A DNA stretch of 64,000 nucleotides from Planctomycetota bacterium (GCA_023954375.1 JAMLIC010000036.1:27230-91229), one strand, 5' to 3'; positions 32,738 to 43,361 are shown, numbered from the stretch's first letter. The notes: a model not told the origin generated them from the sequence alone. Numbers and translations are program-made.

Positions 32738-34039
32738 GTGAAGACGACCTCGCGCCGAGGCTCCGCCTCGTCCCAGCCCCTCCCGAAGGCCGACCTCGAG
32801 GCGCGACTCGACGAGGCGCGGCGGATCGACGCCCAGCTCGACCTCGTGGCCCGTCGCGAGCGGAGGGCCACGGCCGAGCTGGCGTATCTCCTCTCCCACG
32901 CCGAACGGCTCGAGGTGCACCGGTCGCTCGGTCATGCGCGGATCGGGCAGTACGCCGTCGCGCGCGGCTTCGTCTCGTCGGACCGCAAGGCCCGCGAGCT
33001 GATCGCGCGCGAGCTCGAGCGCCTGCCGCGGCTGCGCGTCGCCTTCCGCGAGGGCGAGGTCGCCTGGACGAAGGCGCGCACGGTCGCGCGGATCGCGACG
33101 GCGGAGACCGAGGCCGACTGGCTGGAGCGGGCGCAGACGCGCACGAGCCGTCAGCTCGAGGTGCTCGTCGCCGAGGCGAAGGGTGAGCCGGCGCCCGTAC
33201 GTCGCACGGTCAAGCAGACGAAGGAGCAGGCGGTCTGGCTCGAGGAGGCCCTGCGCCTGGCGCGCGAGAACAGCGACCGGCCGCTCACCGACGAGGAGGC
33301 GCTCGAGGTCGTGTGCCGGGGCTACGCCGAGGGCGTGGCCGGGCGAGGAGGCCGCGCGGGGCCGGCCTACCGGATCGTGCTCCACAAGTGCGAGTGCGGC
33401 GCGCCGGCGACGCTCCAGGGGCGCGACGGGCCGGTGCCGCTGTCGCCGGCCGCCGAGGCGGCGGCGACGCGCGACGCCGAGGTGCACGACCTGCGCACGG
33501 GCACCGGGAGGGTGACAAAGGCGATCCCCGAGCGCGTCCGGCGGCTGGTCTACGACCGCGACCGCGGCGTGTGCGCGGTCCCGGGCTGCGGCCGGCAGGG
33601 GAGCCTCCACGTGCACCACGAGCCCGGCCGCGCGGTCACCGGCCATGACCCCGATCGCATGACTCTCTTGTGCGATGGCCACCACCCGGACCGCCACGTC
33701 GGGTTCCTCGAGATCCGCGGCGACGCGAGGGTCGGCTTCCGCTTCTTCCTCGCCGACGGGACGGAGCTCACGGGCGCGGCGCCCCGGCCCGCCGCTCCTG
33801 TGAGCACGCCGCCCGCGACGGAGGACGAGCCGGCGCGCGTGGCGGCGCTGGCGCTCGTCGGCCTCCAGTGCACGAAGACCGAGGCGCGCGAGCTCGTTCG
33901 CCGCGCCGGCGAGCGGCTCGCTGCGCGGGGCGACGAGCGGACGGTGGAGGCGCTCACGGTCGAGGCCCTGCGGATCGTCGGCGACGGCCTGGGCGGGCGC
34001 GGGGCCGAGCAGGCGGAGCCCGGAGCCCGGTCCGCGTAG
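32738..34039 (+). CDS. HNH endonuclease with DUF222-like N-terminal region and RuvA-C-like tail
   Basis: This is a 433-residue protein. The N-terminal half is a helical region like that of DUF222/13E12-type HNH proteins (LERLPRLRVAFREGEVAWTK, ARIATAETEADWLERAQ). The nuclease domain is intact: zinc cysteines C-A-V-P-G-C (279-284), catalytic H-V-H-H (His293/294), then T-L-L-C-D-G-H-H. The last 60 residues (VAALALVGLQCTKTEARELV) resemble the RuvA C-terminal domain. The GTG at 32738 has AGGAGG upstream. It is bracketed by two arrays of one repeat in opposite orientations, the downstream one beginning about 10 bases after the stop. It probably cuts DNA; whether the repeats are its target or origin is unknown. 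Confidence 0.9.
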   Translation: MKTTSRRGSASSQPLPKADLEARLDEARRIDAQLDLVARRERRATAELAYLLSHAERLEVHRSLGHARIGQYAVARGFVSSDRKARELIARELERLPRLRVAFREGEVAWTKARTVARIATAETEADWLERAQTRTSRQLEVLVAEAKGEPAPVRRTVKQTKEQAVWLEEALRLARENSDRPLTDEEALEVVCRGYAEGVAGRGGRAGPAYRIVLHKCECGAPATLQGRDGPVPLSPAAEAAATRDAEVHDLRTGTGRVTKAIPERVRRLVYDRDRGVCAVPGCGRQGSLHVHHEPGRAVTGHDPDRMTLLCDGHHPDRHVGFLEIRGDARVGFRFFLADGTELTGAAPRPAAPVSTPPATEDEPARVAALALVGLQCTKTEARELVRRAGERLAARGDERTVEALTVEALRIVGDGLGGRGAEQAEPGARSA

Positions 34040-34040
34040 C

Positions 34041-35022
34041 GGCGCCTCGATCTCCTCGTCGACGACCACCGGCCGCGCCGACCCGGTCGACCCCGGTCGA
34101 CCCTGCTCGCGGGATCCAGCGCGTCGACCACCTCGACGACCGCCTGCCCGCGCCGGCCCGGTCGACCCTGCTCACGGGATCCAGCGCCTCGACCTTTTCG
34201 TCGACGACCGCGGCCCGCCGACCCGGTCGACCCTGCTCACGGGATCCAGCGTCGACCACCTCGACGACCGCCTGCCCGCGCCGACCCGGTCGACCCTGCT
34301 CACGGGATCCAGCGCGTCGACCACCTCGTCGACGACCGCCGGCCCGCGCCGACTCGGTCGACCCTGCTCACGGGATCCAGCGCGTCGACCACCTCGTCGA
34401 CGACCGCCGACCCGCGACGACCCGATCGACCCTGCTCACGGGATCGCACGCCTCGACCTCTCGTCGACGACCGCTGGCCCGCGTCGACCCGCGCGACGTT
34501 GCTCACGGGATCCAGCGCGTCGACGACCGCCCGCCACACGCGCGACCCCGCTCACGGGATCCCGCCCTTCGACCTCCTCGCGACGACCGCCGGCCCGCGC
34601 CGACCCGCGCGCCCCTGCTCACGGGATCCCGCCCTTCGACCTCTCGTCGACGACCGCCGGCCCGCGCCGACCCGCGCGCCCCTGCTCACGGGATCCCGCT
34701 CCTCGACCTCTCGTCGACGACCGCCGGCCCGCGCCGACCCGCGCGACCCTGCTCACGGGATCCCGCCCTTCGACCTCCTCGTCGACGACCGCCGGCCCGC
34801 GCCGACCCGCGCGACGCTGCTCACGGGATCGCGCGCCTCGACCTCCTCGTCGACGACCGCCAGCCCGCGCCGACCCGCGCGACCCTGCTCACGGGATCCA
34901 GCGCGTCGACCTCCTCGTCGACGACGCCGCCCCGCGCCGACGCGCGCGACCCTGCTCACGGGATCCAGCGCGTCGACCACCTCGTCGACGACCGGCGGCC
35001 CGCCCGATCGCCCCTCGGGGAC
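34041..35022. repeat. Tandem array of fourteen ~67-bp units downstream of the HNH gene
   Basis: The core GACCCTGCTCACGGGATCC, or close variants, recurs with CTCACGGG (CTCGCGGG in the first) at 34106, 34171, 34236, 34299, 34367, 34435, 34502, 34551, 34618, 34685, 34752, 34820, 34888 and 34955. Spacings are 63-68 bases except one of 49. Each unit also has GCGTCGACC or CCTTCGACC, the palindromic centre TCGTCGACGA and a CCGGCCCGCGCCGACCCG block. Most spacings are not multiples of three and no gene is encoded. The array fills the whole gap between the HNH stop (34039) and the stop of the next gene (35025). Unit types are grouped in blocks, as expected from unequal exchange. Confidence 0.95.
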
Positions 35023-35024
35023 CG

Positions 35025-35339
35025 TCAGCCCGGCTCGGGCCGCGGCGCGACGATCCCGGGGTCGCAGTCGCAGGACATCACCTGCCCCCTGCAGACCGGA
35101 CACTCCTCGTAGTCGCACCCCGGATCGTGGAGCTTCCCCGCGATCGTCCCGCAGTGCCGACACGGCCCGCGGCTCGCCTCGACGGGCTCGCGGAACGTCT
35201 CCTGCCCGTACGGGATCCGGGCGACCTTCCGGCGCCGGTGCCGGTAGTGCGTGGCCTCCTGCGCCCAGTCGAGCTGGTCGGCCCAATCCTTCGTCTTCCA
35301 CTGGCCGAAGTGGAAGACCTGCTCCTCCGGCCCGCTCAC
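35025..35339 (-). CDS. Small zinc-ribbon-like protein
   Basis: This is a 104-residue protein. The N-terminal half is polar (FHFGQWKTKDWADQLDWAQE, HRRRKVARIPYGQ). The C-terminal half holds three Cys pairs (C-R-H-C, C-P-V-C, C-D-C-D) plus a single Cys and a His (H-D-P-G-C), which suggests one or two zinc sites. The GTG start overlaps the stop of the uracil-DNA glycosylase as GTGA, so it is translated with it. No named family is recognised. Its 3' end touches the repeat array. A nucleic-acid role is plausible from its neighbours only. Confidence 0.75.
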   Translation of the reverse strand: MSGPEEQVFHFGQWKTKDWADQLDWAQEATHYRHRRRKVARIPYGQETFREPVEASRGPCRHCGTIAGKLHDPGCDYEECPVCRGQVMSCDCDPGIVAPRPEPG

Positions 35340-36108
35340 CGCGGCTCGGGCCACGGGTGCCCGAGCGCCTCCAGCTGCGCCCGCGCCGTCGCCAGCCACC
35401 CCCGGTTCGCCGCGGGGCTGGCCGGGCTCGGGTGCAGGATCGACGCTACCTTCACCTCGACCCCGCGCGCCTCGACGACGCGCCGGACGCGCTGCTCGGC
35501 CCACTTGCCCACACCGATCACCGTCTTCGGGCGCAGGACCGCCAGCGCCGCGGCGAGGTGCTCGTCGCAGGCCTCGAGGCAGGGCGCCATCAGGTCGGCG
35601 GGCGCCTTGTCGGGCGTGATGTTCGCGCCCGACGCCCCCTGCAGCACCAGCGGGCAGTAGTTGAGGACGAAGAAGCGGCGGAAGAACGCGCCGGGCTCGC
35701 CGAAGCAGTCGCGCACGCCGCCCCACAGCCGCTGGCCGGAGACCTCGTTGCGCGGGCCGTCGAAGCCGAGGATCGGCCGCGAGGGCAGGCAGCGGCGCGG
35801 CGGCGCGACGGGGCCGGAGATCCCCAGGAAGTCGCGCACCACGTCCGGACTGCCGAAGGGCACGCCCGTCTGCGCCATGCCGAACGGACCCGGGTTCATG
35901 CCCACGAGGACCGCCTCGAGCCGGGCCTGGTCGCCGGGCGGCCCCCAGCGCTCGAGGTAGGTGAGGTGGTGCTCCCAGGCGTAGTCGAGCGGGTCGAGGA
36001 TGCACGCGATCGCGCCGACCGGGGCGCGGTCTGGGTAGTCGGCCAGCGCGTCTCGCAGGCGCGCCGCCGCCCGGCCGAGCGCCGTCCTCGGGGCGCGGAG
36101 GCGCTTCT

Positions 36109-36112
<4 letters not shown>
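35336..36112 (-). CDS. SMUG1-type single-strand-selective uracil-DNA glycosylase
   Basis: This is a 258-residue DNA repair enzyme that removes uracil and related bases from DNA. The active-site motif G-M-N-P-G-P-F-G-M-A-Q-T-G-V-P-F-G is almost the textbook SMUG1 signature, and the second motif is I-L-H-P-S-P-A-S-P-A-A-N-R-G-W. Between them lie VLNYCPLVLQ and VIGVGKWAEQR as in family 3 UDGs. The GTG at 36112 overlaps the PNPase stop as GTGA. Coupling to PNPase is unusual; it is followed by a coupled zinc-ribbon gene. Confidence 0.95.
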
Positions 36113-38130
<2,018 letters not shown>

Positions 38131-38135
38131 GGTCG

Positions 38136-38666
38136 TCACGCGTGGTCCCGGTTCCAGAAGCGCACGAGGTCGCGGTCGATCCCGACGAGCGTCGTCAGGT
38201 GCTTCTCGCCCGCGACCACCACGTGCGCGCCCGGCGCCTCGGGCTGGCAGCCCTCGACGATCCCGGCCTTGCCGTCGGCGAGCAGGCGCCCGACCTCGTC
38301 GGTGACCTCGAGGAACAGGACCCGCCCGCCGCGGGCCACGAAGAACCAGCGCCGCGAGCCGCCCTCCCCGCCCGGGTGCGTGTTGTCGTGCACGACCCGC
38401 CGCGCCCGCTCCCGCGCCTCTCGCTCCACGCGCGCCCGCTCCCGCTGCCGGGCGGCGTCGGCCTCGGCGTCGCGTTGCGCCTCGAGCGCCGCCTTGCGCT
38501 CCGCCTCGCGCTGCTCGACGCCCTCGCGGCCGAGCACCTTCTCCTCGCGCCGCTGCTCGCGCGCGAGCTCCCGCGCCTTCGACTCGTCGAGGTGCCCCGA
38601 CTTGACGAGCGCCGCCGCCAACCCCGTCAGGGGCTTGGCCTTGCTCTTCTTGTCGCCCTTGCTCAT
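38136..38666 (-). CDS. DUF2058-like coiled-coil protein
   Basis: This is a 176-residue protein. Its N-terminus (GLAAALVKSGHLDESKARELA) and following Arg/Glu-rich helix match DUF2058 (YaiL-like) proteins. The helix runs to about residue 95, and the C-terminal 75 residues are a small beta-rich region (RWFFVARGGRVLFLEVTDEV). It heads the operon with PNPase, suggesting an RNA-related or nucleoid role, but none is proven. The ATG at 38666 has no Shine-Dalgarno sequence but a TAGACT box 8 bases upstream. Confidence 0.85.
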   Translation of the reverse strand: MSKGDKKSKAKPLTGLAAALVKSGHLDESKARELAREQRREEKVLGREGVEQREAERKAALEAQRDAEADAARQRERARVEREARERARRVVHDNTHPGGEGGSRRWFFVARGGRVLFLEVTDEVGRLLADGKAGIVEGCQPEAPGAHVVVAGEKHLTTLVGIDRDLVRFWNRDHA

Positions 38667-38674
38667 GGGCTTCG

Positions 38675-38680
38675 AGTCTA
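38675..38680 (-). promoter_or_regulatory. Candidate -10 box (TAGACT) of the DUF2058-pnp operon, leaderless type
   Basis: TAGACT on the minus strand ends 8 bases before the ATG at 38666. No Shine-Dalgarno sequence is present. Confidence 0.55.
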
Positions 38681-38756
38681 CCGCCGCGCAGAAGCCGGCG
38701 GTGAGTCACCAAGGTGACGGTCGAGCGGCCGCGGGCCACGCGTCGGCCTCGACGGT

Positions 38757-38762
38757 TAGCAT
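38757..38762 (+). promoter_or_regulatory. Candidate -10 box (TAGCAT) of the histidine kinase operon, leaderless type
   Basis: TAGCAT ends 8 bases before GTG at 38771, which supports that start over the GTG at 38714. Confidence 0.5.
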
Positions 38763-38770
38763 CGTCGGGC

Positions 38771-39601
38771 GTGATCGAACCCCGGGGAGACGAGCCGGCG
38801 GCGCTCCAGGCGGCGCTCGCCGCCGCCGAGCGGGCGCGGATCGCCGCGGAGGAGGAGGCTGAGCGCCTCCGCGCGGCGGTGCGGGTGCGCGACGACCTGC
38901 TGTCGGCCGCCGGCCACGAGCTGCGCAACCCGCTCAACGCCATGCTGATCTTCGCCGACGTCGTGGACCTCGACCTGCGCCGCGCCCGCAGCGCGCCGGA
39001 CCCGCAGGCGCTCGAGCGGCTCACGCCGCGGCTCGAGGCGCTCTCCCGGCAGATCCGCCAGTTCTCGCGCCGGGCCACGGTGCTCCTCGACGTGACGCAG
39101 CTCGGCGCCGGGCGCCTGCGCCTCGAGCCGCAGGAGGTGGACCTCGGGCGGCTCGTCGGGCGACTGCTCGACGACCTCGAGCCGCTCGCCGCCGCGAGCA
39201 AGACGCCGCTCGTGCGCGCGCTCGCGCCCGGCGTGGTCGGGCGGTGGGACCCGCTGCGGCTCGAGCAGGTGGCGGAGAACCTGGTCTCGAACGCGCTGAA
39301 GTTCGGGCAGGGGCGCCCGGTGCGCGTCGAGGTGGCGCGAACGGGCGACGGCCGCGCGACCCTGTGGGTGAAGGACGAGGGCCCCGGGATCGCGCCGCAG
39401 GACCGGGCGCGCCTGTTCCAGCGCTTCGAGCGCGGGGAGACGGCGCCCGACGCCGCGTCGCGGGCCGGCTTCGGCGTCGGCCTTTGGATCGTCGCGCAGC
39501 TGGTCGCGGCCATGGGCGGGGGGGTGGACGTCGAGAGCACGCCGGGCGCCGGGGCGACCTTCCGCGTCGCGCTGCCCGCGGACTCCGGAGGCGGCGCGTG
39601 A
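38771..39601 (+). CDS. Soluble sensor-less histidine kinase
   Basis: This is a 276-residue cytoplasmic histidine kinase without a membrane segment or recognised sensor domain. A coiled-coil lead (AALQAALAAAERARIAAEEE) precedes the HisKA domain with A-A-G-H-E-L-R-N-P-L-N-A, where His is the phospho-acceptor. The ATPase domain shows all boxes: E-N-L-V-S-N-A-L-K-F, K-D-E-G-P-G-I, R-F-E-R-G and F-G-V-G-L-W-I-V. GTG at 38771 is preferred to 38714 because it sits 8 bases after a TAGCAT box and the extra N-terminus is Arg-rich. Its stop overlaps the KaiC gene as GTGA; a lone receiver follows. The signal probably enters through KaiC or the coiled coil. Confidence 0.92.
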   Translation: MIEPRGDEPAALQAALAAAERARIAAEEEAERLRAAVRVRDDLLSAAGHELRNPLNAMLIFADVVDLDLRRARSAPDPQALERLTPRLEALSRQIRQFSRRATVLLDVTQLGAGRLRLEPQEVDLGRLVGRLLDDLEPLAAASKTPLVRALAPGVVGRWDPLRLEQVAENLVSNALKFGQGRPVRVEVARTGDGRATLWVKDEGPGIAPQDRARLFQRFERGETAPDAASRAGFGVGLWIVAQLVAAMGGGVDVESTPGAGATFRVALPADSGGGA

Positions 39602-41079
39602 ACCGGACCCCGAGCGACGACGACCGCTTCCCGACCGGGGTCCCGGGGCTCGACACCGTCCTCGGGGGCGGGCTCCTCCGTGGGGGCGTCTACATCGTCC
39701 AGGGGACGCCCGGCGCGGGGAAGACCGTGCTCGCCAACCACGTCAGCTACGAGCACGCGGCGGCCGGCGGGAAGGTCGTCTACGTCACGCTCCTGGCCGA
39801 GTCCCACGGGCGGCTCCTCGCGCACCTGCGCGGGTTCGAGTTCTTCCGCCCCGAGCTGGTCCCGGGCTCGATCTACTACGTGAGCGCCTTCCGCCTCCTC
39901 GAGGAGGAGGGCCTCAAGGGCCTGCTCGACCTCCTGCGCCGCGAGGTCCGCTCGCATCAGGCCAGCCTGCTCGTGCTCGACGGCCTCGTCGCCGTGGGCG
40001 AGCTGGCGCCGTCGGCCCGCGAGCTGAAGAAGTTCATCCACGAGCTGCAGGCCCACGCCGCGCTGGCCACCTGCACGGCGCTCCTCCTCACCAACGGGCG
40101 CGAGGGCCACCACCCGGAGCACACCGTCGTCGACGGAGTGATCGAGCTCCACGACCGCCCGCGCGGCGCGCGCGACGTGCGCGAGCTCCAGGTCCGCAAG
40201 TTCCGCGGCAGCGACCACGTGCGCGGCCGCCACGTGTTCCGCCTCTCGCGCCAGGGCCTGCAGCTGTTCCCGCGCCTCGAGGGCCTCCTCCCCGAGCCCT
40301 CCCGCCTGGACACGGCGTGCGCGCCCGAGCGGCTCCAGAGCGGCTGCGCCGTGCTCGACGACATGCTCGGGGGTGGGCTCCCCTGCGGCTCGACGACGGT
40401 GGTCCTCGGCCCGCCCGGCAGCGGGAAGACCACCCTGGGCCTCCAGCTCCTCTCGCGCGCCAGCGCGGCCGAGCCGGCGCTCCTCTTCGGCTTCTACGAG
40501 CGGCCGCCGCTCGTGCTCGACAAGTCGGACGCGCTGGGCCTGGGCCTGCGCGCGCGCGTGGCGGACGGCTCGCTCGACATCCTCTGGCAGCCGCCGACGG
40601 AGAACATCCTCGACGAGCTCGGGCACCGCCTGCTCGAGGCCGTCCGCCGGCGCGGCGTCCGGCGGCTCGTGGTGGACGGGGTCGCGGGCTTCCAGGACGC
40701 CGCCCCCGACGGGCGCGCCAGCCCGTTCTTCACCGCGCTGACCAACGAGCTGCGCGCCCTCGCCGTCACGACCCTCTACACGGCCGAGACCCCGCGGCTC
40801 TTCGACGTCGTCGAGGCGCCGATCCCGGGCATGTCGGCCGTGTTCGAGAACCTGCTCCTCCTGCGGGTCGTGGAGCACGCCTGGCGGCCGCGCCGGTCGC
40901 TCACGATCTCGAAGGTCCGCGACAGCGCCTTCGACCCCGGCGCGCGCGAGCTCACCGTCGAGCCCGGGCGCGGGGTCGTGATCGCGGACGGCCCCTTCGA
41001 CCCGACGCGCCCCCTCACGCCGGCCGCGCCGGCGCGGCCCGCGAAGCGCCGCGCGCCGCGGGGGAAGCGGCGGTCATGA
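39598..41079 (+). CDS. Double-domain KaiC-family RecA-like ATPase
   Basis: This is a 493-residue protein with two KaiC domains. The first Walker A is G-T-P-G-A-G-K-T (residues 36-43), with the T-G-V-P-G-L-D entry motif before it and LLVLDGLVAVGEL as Walker B. The second is G-P-P-G-S-G-K-T (271-278), with S-G-C-A-V-L-D-D-M-L-G-G-G-L before it and VRRLVVDGVAGFQD as Walker B. The C-terminus is Lys/Arg-rich. It resembles the two-domain KaiC-like signalling ATPases rather than the cyanobacterial clock protein, and no kaiA or kaiB is present. It lies between a histidine kinase (GTGA overlap) and a receiver (ATGA overlap), implying one signalling unit. Confidence 0.93.
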   Translation: MNRTPSDDDRFPTGVPGLDTVLGGGLLRGGVYIVQGTPGAGKTVLANHVSYEHAAAGGKVVYVTLLAESHGRLLAHLRGFEFFRPELVPGSIYYVSAFRLLEEEGLKGLLDLLRREVRSHQASLLVLDGLVAVGELAPSARELKKFIHELQAHAALATCTALLLTNGREGHHPEHTVVDGVIELHDRPRGARDVRELQVRKFRGSDHVRGRHVFRLSRQGLQLFPRLEGLLPEPSRLDTACAPERLQSGCAVLDDMLGGGLPCGSTTVVLGPPGSGKTTLGLQLLSRASAAEPALLFGFYERPPLVLDKSDALGLGLRARVADGSLDILWQPPTENILDELGHRLLEAVRRRGVRRLVVDGVAGFQDAAPDGRASPFFTALTNELRALAVTTLYTAETPRLFDVVEAPIPGMSAVFENLLLLRVVEHAWRPRRSLTISKVRDSAFDPGARELTVEPGRGVVIADGPFDPTRPLTPAAPARPAKRRAPRGKRRS

Positions 41080-41438
41080 AGACGGTCGTCGTGATCGACG
41101 ACGAGTTCGGCCTGGCCGAGGCGATCACCGCCCTCCTCGAGGACGAGGGCTACCGGGCCGTCATGGCGACGAACGGGCGGCAGGGCCTCGAGCTGGTCGA
41201 GGAGCACGCGCCCGACCTCGTGCTCCTCGACTACATGATGCCGCTGCTCGGCGGGCGCGAGGTCCTCGAGCGCATCCGCGCCCGCGACGCCGAGCGCCCG
41301 CCGGTGATCGTCATGAGCGCGGCGGCGCGCGACGAGGTGCGCGCCGCCTGCCCCGGGGCCGCCGCCTACCTGACGAAGCCCTTCTCGGGGGCGACCCTGC
41401 TCCAGGCCGTCCAGGGGGCCATCGGGGGGCCTGCCTAG
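41076..41438 (+). CDS. Stand-alone response regulator receiver domain
   Basis: This is a 120-residue CheY-like receiver with nothing attached. The acidic pocket is Asp8-Asp9 region (VIDDE), the phospho-acceptor is Asp52 in L-L-D-Y-M-M-P, the switch serine is Ser81 (IVMSAAA) and the conserved lysine is Lys101 (YLTKPF). It is coupled to the KaiC gene by ATGA and is the likely phosphate acceptor from the histidine kinase two genes up. Its output must be through protein contact. The stop overlaps the convergent 41435-41809 gene by four bases. Confidence 0.95.
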   Translation: MKTVVVIDDEFGLAEAITALLEDEGYRAVMATNGRQGLELVEEHAPDLVLLDYMMPLLGGREVLERIRARDAERPPVIVMSAAARDEVRAACPGAAAYLTKPFSGATLLQAVQGAIGGPA

Positions 41439-41809
41439 GTCACTCTCCCCGCGCGCGCCAGGGCCAGCCGCTGGCTCTTGGTCCGCTCCTCCAGCTCCAG
41501 CGACTCGACCTCGATCCCGACCGAGGGCTGGCCGTCGAGGTGCACGAGCTGGTAGCCGACGCGCAGGGTCACCCGTCCGGGGAACTCGGGCTCCTTGAAG
41601 GCGAAGCTCACGGGCGCCATGTCGAGCGAGCAGCGCGTCGTGCCGGAGGGGTCGACGAGCACCGCCATCATCCGCTGCGCGCCGACCTTGATGCTCAGGC
41701 GAAGCTCCGCGCCCTTCGTGTCCACCACCTTGAGGTGCGCGTCGTGCGCGGCGCACTCCACCTCGGTGGCCCCGAGGAGCTTCGCCAGCTGCCGGACCGT
41801 CTCTTCCAT
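41435..41809 (-). CDS. Small protein of unknown function
   Basis: This is a 124-residue protein with a helical start (EETVRQLAKLLG) and then a beta-rich body (AHLKVVDTKGAELRLSIKV, RVTLRVGYQLVHLDGQPSVG). The ATG at 41809 has AGGAGGAGGT directly upstream, a strong ribosome site. It runs tail to tail into the receiver gene with a four-base overlap of stops. The frame, composition and ribosome site support a real gene. No family is recognised. Confidence 0.75.
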   Translation of the reverse strand: MEETVRQLAKLLGATEVECAAHDAHLKVVDTKGAELRLSIKVGAQRMMAVLVDPSGTTRCSLDMAPVSFAFKEPEFPGRVTLRVGYQLVHLDGQPSVGIEVESLELEERTKSQRLALARAGRVT

Positions 41810-41912
41810 GACCTCCTCCTCTCGACAGTCCCCCCTCCAGCCTTCATTGTCCGCGGAGGGGCGGGAACCAGCCAGGGAGGCGGCCGACAGGGTGACGCGG
41901 CGTATGTACCTG

Positions 41913-43361
41913 TCAGTCGTTGACCAGCCCGCGCGGCTTCCCCTCCAGGAACCCGCCCAGCGTCTGCACGCCCACGACCGCCTGCTCCTGGAACGCGCGC
42001 AGGTCGCGCGCGCCCACGTAAGTGCACGCGCTCTGGAGCCCGGTGATGATCTCGACCAGCAGGGCGCCCACGCTCTCGCGCCCGTCCTGCAGGTAGACCT
42101 TCGACGAGGAGATCCCCTCGCGGAAGAAGCCGCGCTTGGCCCGCTCGAAGCCGTCGAGCTCGCCCGCGCGGTCCTCGACGGCGCGGCCGCTCGCCATGCC
42201 GTAGTTCACCTTGTAACGCCGGCCGTCGCGGTCGTCGTGGATGTCGCCCGGGCTCTCGTTGGTGCCGGCCAGGAGCGTGCCCACCATGACGCGCGCGGCG
42301 CCGGCCGCGAGGTAGAGGGCCACGTCGCGCGGGTAGCGCACCCCGCCGTCGGCCCACACCTGCTTGCCGTGGCGCCGCGCCTCCCGGGCGCAGTCGAGCA
42401 CGGAGCTGAACGTCGGCCGCCCGACGCCGGTCTGCATGCGCGTCGTGCACATGGCGCCGGGGCCGATGTTCACCTTGACCACGTCGGCGCCGGCCTCGAT
42501 CAGGGCCCGCGTCCCCTCCACCGTGCACACGTTGCCGGCGATCAGCGGCCGCGCGCGGCCGATCACCTCGCGCACGGCCCGGACCGCCTCGACCATCCGC
42601 CGCTGGAACCCGTGCGCGGTGTCGAGGACCAGCGCGTCGACGCCGTGGTCGAGGAGCCGCCGCGCGCGCTCGCCCACGTCCGACGCGATCCCGAGCGCGG
42701 CGGCCACCATGAGCCGACCGCGGTCGTCGAGCGCCGGGCGCAGGAGCTCGAGGCGCACGGCGTCGTCGCGCGTGATCACGCCGAGCACGCGCCGCTCGGC
42801 GTCGACGACCGGCGCGGCCTTGACGTGGCTGCGGTCGAGGAGCTCGAAGACCTCGCGGTTGGTCAGCTCCGGGGTGAGGGTCACGAGCGTGCGCGAGACG
42901 AGCCGGTCCGCCGGGGTGTACTGGTCGCGCTCGCGCAGGTCGGCCTGCGTGATCACGCCGACGAGCCGGCCCCCGTCGTCGGCCACGACGACCATGTCGT
43001 GCGAGCGCTTGCGGATGATCCCCTGCACGTCGCGGAGGGTGGCCGCGGGCGTCACGACGAGCGCCGTGTCGATCCGCGGGTGCGCGTCCTTGATGTGGCC
43101 GACGATCCGCTCGACCGTCCGCGGGTCCATGTCCTGCGGCAGCACGCCCAGCCCGCCGAGGCGCGCCATGGTCTCGGCCATGCGCTTGCCCGTGACCGCG
43201 TTCATGTTCGCCGAGACGACCGGGTGCGAGCCGCCGGGGAAGTCGTGCGGCGTCAGGTCGACGCCCAGGCGCGAGCCGCCCTCGAAGCTGCCCGGGACGA
43301 TGAACACGTCGTCGAGGCTCAGCTCGAGCCCCTCGTCGCGCTCGGGATGCAGGAACCGCAT
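41913..43361 (-). CDS. guaB1: GuaB1-family IMP dehydrogenase-related protein (GMP reductase type)
   Basis: This is a 482-residue TIM-barrel enzyme with an inserted pair of CBS domains. The N-terminus (SLDDVFIVPGSFEGGSRLGV, VVSANMNAVTGKRMAETMA) is that of the GuaB1 group, not of true GuaB. CBS modules cover about residues 95-210 (VVVADDGGRLVGVITQADL, APVVDAERRVLGVITRDD). The catalytic loop is G-P-G-A-M-C-T-T-R-M-Q-T-G-V-G, with the cysteine that attacks C2 of the purine. GuaB1 of actinobacteria acts as GMP reductase (GMP to IMP, NADPH), and that activity is the best guess here. It fits purine turnover alongside the molybdenum hydroxylase. GAGGCGG lies upstream of the ATG. Confidence 0.9.
   Translation of the reverse strand: MRFLHPERDEGLELSLDDVFIVPGSFEGGSRLGVDLTPHDFPGGSHPVVSANMNAVTGKRMAETMARLGGLGVLPQDMDPRTVERIVGHIKDAHPRIDTALVVTPAATLRDVQGIIRKRSHDMVVVADDGGRLVGVITQADLRERDQYTPADRLVSRTLVTLTPELTNREVFELLDRSHVKAAPVVDAERRVLGVITRDDAVRLELLRPALDDRGRLMVAAALGIASDVGERARRLLDHGVDALVLDTAHGFQRRMVEAVRAVREVIGRARPLIAGNVCTVEGTRALIEAGADVVKVNIGPGAMCTTRMQTGVGRPTFSSVLDCAREARRHGKQVWADGGVRYPRDVALYLAAGAARVMVGTLLAGTNESPGDIHDDRDGRRYKVNYGMASGRAVEDRAGELDGFERAKRGFFREGISSSKVYLQDGRESVGALLVEIITGLQSACTYVGARDLRAFQEQAVVGVQTLGGFLEGKPRGLVND

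Noticed and set aside
34041..35022. CRISPR or guide-RNA (TIGR-like) array
   Set aside because: The repeat units differ along their whole length by small changes, there are no constant repeats with unrelated spacers, and no cas, Nop-like or RuvC gene is nearby. It is a tandem repeat array.
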